Part shown: positions 58,176 to 64,000 of the stretch, piece after piece
Numbering within the stretch: the stretch's first letter is position 1
How the letters are laid out: each line of letters starts with the position of its first letter
DNA from: Flaccisagitta enflata
Lineage: Eukaryota; Chaetognatha; Sagittoidea; Aphragmophora
DNA: 64,000 nucleotides
Direction: 5' to 3'
Assembly: GCA_965153355.1 (NCBI GenBank)
Contig: OZ231128.1
Span: 31,744,001 to 31,808,000 of the forward strand
Position numbers and translations under genes: made by a program
The notes under the pieces: generated by a model
The model's input: only the letters and a program-made list of their open reading frames with translations
Told to the model about the DNA's origin: nothing
Databases searched by the model: none

Positions 58176-58991
58176 CCTGTTCAAAACGCGATCGTCTTTG
58201 ACTAGATACGCCCCTTCTCTTCTTTTTCTTTTCATCTTCTCTGGCTTCGCCGACATTTTAAATGACTCCCACCCATCTCAATTCGAAGCTGGTCAAAAAG
58301 AATTATTGGTCCCCTGAAATCCGTCAGAGCGGGCTTCATCTGTAGCCACTTTACAATCATTTTTAAATGGCACTCGTTTTTCCTCAGCTGAGTAGTTTAA
58401 GGTGAAACCAAAGAGCAAAAAGACTAAGCTAAAAGTTAGAATTCTTTTACAATCATTTTTGAAGCACTATTCCAATCAGCTCCAAACAGCTCTTTTCTGA
58501 AGACATTTAAGAATATAGCCTTATTTATGCAAAAAGCGTTGTAAACTTCTTTAAAATCTAACATCCTGATGAGTCTAAGCATTGATAGTTTGAGGTTTAA
58601 TCTTTTGCATCTGTCCCCGTAGAATGCTGATGAATTGCTAATCGTGAAATAGGGCAGTTGAGCTTGAGGCGCCGATAGTTTATAGATCTTGATACGCAGG
58701 TCATGCCCCAAAGACGACGATTGCTTGAGAATTATGTATGAATCATTCCTACTAAAGTCTCTAGTGAGGCACGAGGATCGAGGACGATTAACTGCGTCGA
58801 TGCCACGCGAGAATCGAGAGCACCTCTGCAACAGGGAAGAAAGGGAAGAAGGGAAGACATGGAAAATCGAGGTCAACAAACTTGTATCATGCACTAATCA
58901 GCTTGAAAAAAGTTATATTAATTTCATAATTACAAACCGACAGTTTGACATACCAAAGTTTTGAGTTCTAAACACTAGAAAATTTTTTAGA
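58176..58991. other. gene-free region
   Basis: The longest frame is about 150 codons on the minus strand (58436-58894) and shows no recognisable motif, so I do not call it a gene. Confidence 0.4.
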
Positions 58992-59228
58992 CAAGTGACG
59001 CGGGGGACACAATATTGTTGCGGACGGGTGGGCATGGGCATCCAACCCCCAGCCTCACCCCAACCCCATCCCTATACCGCACACAAACACAAACCAACAC
59101 ACAATGTAACAACTGCAGCATCATTAATGCACGTTTTTTGCATTTTCAACTCAAGCATGACAACTCGAGCGTGACAAACGGACCAACGCACAAAGCCTGT
59201 TATAGAGTTGCGTATCTGAAAATAAAAA
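58992..59228 (+). repeat. hairpin-repeat copy (full length)
   Basis: CAAGTGACGCGGGGGACACA, TTGCGGACGGGTGGGCATGG, a CACCCCAACCCC stretch, CAACTCGAGCGTGACAAACG, ACAAAGCCTGTTATAGAG and TTGCGTATC. The GACC run is reduced to a few units. Confidence 0.82.
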
Positions 59229-59353
59229 AGGCGGGGGGAGGCGGCTGGTTATTCAAACATCGCTGAATTGCAATTGGGGATATGAATTCTGACAAGGCCA
59301 GAAACACGGAAAGACGGTATGGACCAAAGCCGGCAATGGATTTGGTGAACATT

Positions 59354-59387
<34 letters not shown>

Positions 59388-59567
59388 CCTGCGGTATCTT
59401 TAGACTTTTCAACACAGCTAAGGCGTAGCGTCATCATCGATGTTGCCGATTCTGTCAACGCTGGTGCGGAACAAACTCCCAAACTGGACTGAAGTTGAAA
59501 GTGTAGTATCCCTCTTTGTCCTGAAACACTGACAGACAGACACAAGAGAACAAGTATAATGATGATG

Positions 59568-60176
59568 CACTGTGCTTTCGAAAAGAATCTGAGTGAAAAA
59601 TCACATAACTGTGGGTTTCTCTGGATGTTTGTGTAGTGTTGGGGTGTGACAATATGTACCTAGCCAAAATAAAATCATTCACCGAGCGCTTTTGAGTAAT
59701 CTTCAAAATAGAAAAAAATTAGACCCATTTTCAATGAAGATCCTACTGAGTTGTATTGACCTATTTTTTGACTCCATATTGTTAATTTAGTCCCTTTCAT
59801 TTGATAGGTCGCACTCCATACTTTTATAAATAATCAAAATTTTCATTTTTTGAGTCAGCGTTACAAAAAAGTAACGGTGGCTAAAAAAATGAAAACTTTA
59901 TTTCAGAATTAAACCATATAATGCGACCTATCAAATGAAAGGGAATTTTAAATAAATTAACAATATGAAGTCAAAAAATAGACCAATTCAACTCAGTAGA
60001 ATATTTATTGAAAATGGGTCTAATTTTTTTCCATTTTAAAGATTACTCATAAAGCGCCCGGTGAATGATTTTATTTTAGCCAGTTACATGCTATCACACC
60101 CCAACACTACACAAAAATGCAGAGAAACCCACAGTTATGTGATTTTTCACTCAGATTTTTTTTTGAAAGCACAGTG
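59568..60176. repeat. 609-bp palindrome sharing a core with 21628-22229
   Basis: Ends CACTGTGCTTTC and its complement GAAAGCACAGTG; arms pair through AACTGTGGGTTTCTC and GTGTTGGGGTGTGA. The core at about 59800-59945 is bounded by TTTGATAGGTCGCACTC and GCGACCTATCAAATGAAAG, close to the core of the K2P B intron palindrome. Confidence 0.9.
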
Positions 60177-60219
60177 GATGATAACTTGATTCACCATGAT
60201 ATTGCGATTTTGAAAGGAA

Positions 60220-60773
60220 ACAATTTTAGTCACGGACACGCGACTGCACAGTCTACAGAGGGCACCATTATAAGAGGTGTGGAGGGACCTAAATTAAAGC
60301 ACCCCCCTTACAGCCCACACCACTTCTTACATGTTTTTTACTCTAGGTAGTAGTTTAAACTTTAGGTGAATACAATTTTTTTCATCAGAGCAATTTTTAA
60401 AATTCTATCAAAAACCTTTTCAAATCTCTTGTTTTTTTTATTTTTGAGAGGTTTTAAAAATACCAAAATTTTAGTATAAAAAGGTTAATGATAGCCATTT
60501 TACAAGGAATCTAAAAAAAACTGGATGACAAAATTTGTTTTTACCTAAGGTATAAAATGTTACTCAAATTAAAGGAAAAGAAGCATTAATGTGGGCTGTA
60601 GGAGGGGTGCTTTAAATTTTGGTCCCTCAACACCTCTTATAATGTTTCCTTCTGTACACCTTTCTGGTCCTTTCTGTGTCGGTTAGTGGGTCCTGAATTG
60701 CGAGCGGTTTTTGCATTACTACCCCTCCTTAACCATCCGCAACTGTGGTGCCGTGTATCCGGCCTTGTGGAGC
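60220..60773 (-). repeat. hairpin-repeat copy split by a MITE
   Basis: The hairpin end TTTTAGTCACGGACACGCGA is at 60224; the rest of the repeat (GTGTCGGTTAGTGGGTCC, CCATCCGCAACTGTGG, TATCCGGCCTTGT) resumes after 60645. The interval is the inverted-repeat element 60266-60644. Confidence 0.8.
60266..60644. mobile_element. MITE-like element with ~60-bp inverted ends (379 bp)
   Basis: Left end CATTATAAGAGGTGTGGAGG and right end, read inward, CATTATAAGAGGTGTTGAGG. Both continue into AAAGCACCCC and CAGCCCACA. The interior is AT-rich and non-coding. The target duplication is not clear; TTATAA at the ends could hide a TA duplication. It is inserted into a hairpin-repeat copy. Confidence 0.82.
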
Positions 60774-61179
60774 CTCCATCTAAAAAACATAGGCGTTAGT
60801 ATTCTGTACACATGATTAATTTTTTCCAGGTCTCTCGAGAAAATTATATTTCTCGGGCACGGCAAAGCTTTAAGATTAGTCATTATAAACAGTCATTACA
60901 TAGCCACCTACAAGGACGACGATTTTCTTCAACTTGTGTTGTTTTCCTGACATTGTAATCGGATATCGGTTGCCGCCATCAGTGATATAATTGACTTGGC
61001 GTGAACCTCTTGCAGCGGAGGAGAAGGAAGGGTGGAGGAGGCGGTACGATATCCTCTTGGCGGAATTGCGCAGATCGCCTGCGAGTATCAGAGAAGCAGA
61101 AGAAAAAGCAAAACTTTATGAGGGTTTAAGAGGGTTTCCCGTTTGAATCATTTCACCTGAAACCACCGAAACACGCTTT
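60774..61179. other. gene-free region
   Basis: No gene or repeat recognised. Confidence 0.45.
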
Positions 61180-61978
61180 TCTTTTCATAAGAACGCTGTA
61201 CATAAACATCAGCTTTAGATTTGGAAAAAATGTTAATATCTAAAATATTTGCAAAGCTTTACACGCTTTTCATTTTATAAGAACACTGTTTATAAGATCA
61301 TCAGCCTCAGATGAAGTTAAAAAATAAAAACATCTTAAAAATATGCTGAGTATAAGATTTGAAGTTAAGAATAATATTTTTCAAAAAAATTAATAAAATT
61401 AGATAAAAACTCCCAAATGAGTGATATTCTTATAACAATTTTTAAAAATAATAATTTATTATTCATTAAATATCATTTTTTTTACATAACAGAAATTTTT
61501 TTTAAACAATTACTTAAATCATAATATTAAAGTATTATAAACATATGATTATATAAAAATTATCTTCCTTAAAAATAAGAACACGTTAAAAATGCTTGAG
61601 CCTCAAAACAGATTTGATAATAAAAACACCGACGCTCAGTTGAAAAATCCATGTTCTTATAAAATGAAAAGCGTGTATATTTAGAAATTATGATACTTAT
61701 ATTCAAAAATCTTATAGAAATAAAATATTCTTTGATATTCTTAATGATAATGATTATCAAAATGATTTCCAAACTAATCGATTAAAATAAAAAAATATTA
61801 ATATAGGTCATATTATTTTTTATAATATTTATAAAGAATAAATCTTTTTAATGAATCTTTACATAGTCAAATTATCATGTTAATATGTTTTAACTATGAA
61901 TAAAACTAGAATTGATAATACAAAACCACACTTTAAGAATCTTTGTTCTTAAGAAAAGAAAAACGTGTCAATACCGAG
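61180..61978. repeat. nested foldback cluster with ACACGCTTTTCATTTTATAA ends
   Basis: The motif occurs at 61184 and 61260 (plus) and, inverted, at 61652-61678 and 61940-61965, giving an inner palindrome of about 420 bp within a weaker outer one. Related ends bound 17356-17515. The interior is very AT-rich. Confidence 0.75.
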
Positions 61979-62263
61979 GCTCCACTACATACTCGTATTG
62001 TCTTTCTGGCGGGGTTTCATCGGTATTTTGTCTCTTTATAAAAAATATAGGTGTGTGATTTTACCTTATATCCATAATCAATTGGCGCTCCAATTCTAGT
62101 TCTCAATCGTCCCACTTTCATTATCAACCCGAGGCGAGCTACGTTGCGTGTTCATGCAAAATGTCAACATGAGCTGTGATAGTTAAATCTAAAAGAAAAT
62201 TAAGGCTTTCAGGAGGCTATTTTCAACAAAACAAGAATAGGTTGTCCTAAAAAATCCTAGGCC

Positions 62264-62470
62264 ATGAACAGCCCTGCCCCCCTTGACAACCCCGCTCCCC
62301 TCAACTCAATCTCGCGCCCCTCAACTCAACCTCGCGCTCCTCAACTCAACCTCAAGGCCCTCAACTCAACCTTGAGCCCTTATTACACTCAACCTCGCAC
62401 CTTTGAACTCAACCTCGCGCCCCTGAACTTAGTCTCGCCCAAAAACTCAATCATGCCCCTACTTGATACT
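62264..62470. repeat. ~21-bp minisatellite (CAACTCAACCTCGCGCCCCT)
   Basis: About nine units of CTCAACTCAACCTCGCGCCC with drift, ending near 62470. A stub ACACGCGACTAAAA at 62530 suggests it is the core of a decayed hairpin-repeat copy. Confidence 0.88.
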
Positions 62471-62602
62471 GCCCCATAACGAGCCAGGTCATAGTTCATA
62501 TTACTCAGATTGCCAGGTTAACTACCGTTACACGCGACTAAAACATAATATCTTATAATCAATTGTGTATCAATGGAATCAATTTTGTATCAACGGCGCA
62601 GA

Positions 62603-62606
<4 letters not shown>

Positions 62607-62688
<82 letters not shown>
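62607..62688. repeat. (GA)n microsatellite
   Basis: About 40 GA units. Confidence 0.98.
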
Positions 62689-62690
<2 letters not shown>

Positions 62691-63232
62691 AGCAGAGAGC
62701 AGGCAACATCGATACGAAGCTTCCGTTTAACACGGCAGTCGCCCAATAACGATGACCAACTTACGGTCATTTCACGGAGGAATTTAAGACTACGTAAATG
62801 ACGTCGTGCTTATTTTGTATTTTTTTAAGAGCATTACTTCACTTTCTTCACAAATTTCTTCTTTTCTTTCTTCTCTTTCCTTTCCTTTTCGTTTCGCGTT
62901 CCCAGGAGCGTGCCTAGGGCTGCTGATTGTTGACATGTCCTGAATGATTCACTATACCGCCGCCAGATGGCAGCTTCGATCGGTCAAAATGATAGGACAA
63001 AAGAACAACTGAAAATTAGTATTAAAAAATAGCATATAACGGCATTTTTGGCGGGGTATATGGTAGGTTATTTTCAATGGGATAGGTATCTTGAAAATTC
63101 ACCAACTACCATTTGATACGTCACATCATTTTGCACTAATGTGTACAATCAGTTTTAACCCTTCAAATTGGAAGCCTAACTATAATCCACTCGTAAGATT
63201 TAAGGATTTTTTTCATTCAAATTTTTTTTAAA
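62689..63232. other. gene-free region
   Basis: Nothing recognised. Confidence 0.45.
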
Positions 63233-63395
63233 CAAGGCCGGATACACGGCCACCAGTTGCGGACGGGTGAGCAGGGGCGGAAATAGGCATTTTCCCACTT
63301 TTCAACTCGAGCGTGACGGACCAACCAACCGACCGACCAACCGACCGACGGACGGACAAAGCATCTTATAGAGTTGCGTGTCCGCAACTAACAAT
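63233..63395 (+). repeat. hairpin-repeat copy (compact reference copy)
   Basis: In 163 bp it shows all parts: ACAAGGCCGGATACACGGCC, AGTTGCGGACGGGTGAGCAG, CAACTCGAGCGTGACGG, a GACCAACC/GACCGACC/GACG run, ACAAAGCATCTTATAGAG and the end hairpin TTGCGTGTCCGCAAC followed by TAA. Confidence 0.88.
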
Positions 63396-64000
63396 AAAAA
63401 ACAAAATCAGATCCCCACCATTGTAATCAAGAACATGAGCAAGAGATCGTTTCACTGCAAGAGCTTAGAATTGGGGTATTACCCTACACTTTCAGAAATG
63501 ATCAGATCAAGCGGTTCACAAATGATTAGATCAAGCGGTTTTTGAATATTTAAACAGAAGAATAAATGTTAAAATATTATGGACGGTACTTTCGGTAAGC
63601 CATTTTTGCGCTCTTTTTCTATCTTTTTTTCAGCAGACTTTTCTAATTTCTAGTCATAGTTTTCTTAAAAACGCATGGGGGAGATAAGTTTACGAAAAAA
63701 TCAAGGCGCAGAATGCCATGGAAACGACCGGATACAACTTTTACAAATGTATGATATTAATTTCGAATTATTCTTGTGAGCTACATGAGGCAAATATTTC
63801 TAATTCAACAATGCTAGCTGAAAAAAAAAAAACAAAAGAAAAAGTTCATAATCATCGATCTTCCGTGATGGGTCTATTCATACTTATTTAGCTGCTGGAG
63901 CTTTACTTCAAAAGAGTAAGGAGATAACGATCATTCTACCCCGATGAATGATAATTTGGGAAAAGAGATGTTTGCTAATTAGATGGAATACGACCTTTTT
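63396..64000. other. gene-free region at window end
   Basis: A short direct repeat (AATGATTAGATCAAGCGGTT type) lies at 63496-63545. No gene was seen. Confidence 0.45.

Noticed and set aside
58436-58894. 152-codon minus-strand frame.
   Set aside because: No recognisable motif, no splice context and AT-rich chance-like composition.

Overview
This is eukaryotic DNA from a protostome invertebrate, most likely an arthropod. The evidence is split genes with GT-AG introns, BEL/Pao retrotransposons, an insect/crustacean-style ionotropic receptor gene, class II (Leu/Ser) tRNA-derived repeats and very heavy microsatellite load. I cannot name the species.

Layout. (1) 1-15723 is a BEL/Pao LTR retrotransposon (element A, 5' end cut by the window) with a gag ORF, a broken pol and an unusual third ORF downstream of integrase. 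A second, younger and apparently intact BEL/Pao element (element B, 4643-11596) sits inside the pol of A: two identical 513-bp LTRs, a 5-bp target duplication AATGT, a tRNA-Tyr-like primer site and one 1707-aa polyprotein. (2) 16450-23783 holds two tandem two-pore-domain (K2P) potassium channel genes on the + strand with the same intron positions and phases (2, 0, 1). Both models have an unusually short loop before the first pore, where the extracellular cap normally lies. Introns carry long microsatellites directly at splice sites, a hAT-type MITE and a 602-bp palindrome. (3) 36041-37513 (minus) is an intact single-exon ionotropic receptor (IR) with a Gly/Gln/Thr repeat tail; a truncated pseudogene copy lies at 38556-38935. 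(4) The rest (about 24-36 kb and 39-64 kb) is gene-poor and built from layered repeats.

Main repeat families. (a) A hairpin-ended family with runs of GACC/GACG and a palindromic end such as AGTCGCGTGCACGCGACT, in at least fifteen full or partial copies, resembling Helentron-associated (HINE/pearl-type) elements; a fragment is also carried in the 5' leader of element B. (b) Two copies of a TIR-bounded element (39997-40377, 52237-52746), each with a 3-bp target duplication and two divergent tRNA-like blocks, which I consider the best candidate for something undescribed. (c) Two hAT-like MITEs (17007-17336, 48106-48423), each with a perfect 8-bp target duplication. (d) Many long foldback palindromes, up to 1085 bp, two of which share a core but have different arms. 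(e) A 730-bp tandem duplication with an internal ~145-bp sub-repeat, plus many minisatellites and microsatellites.

The two K2P genes probably set resting potassium leak currents and the IR is probably a chemosensory or related cation channel. No operon-like cooperation is implied. No rRNA, canonical tRNA or CRISPR array was recognised.
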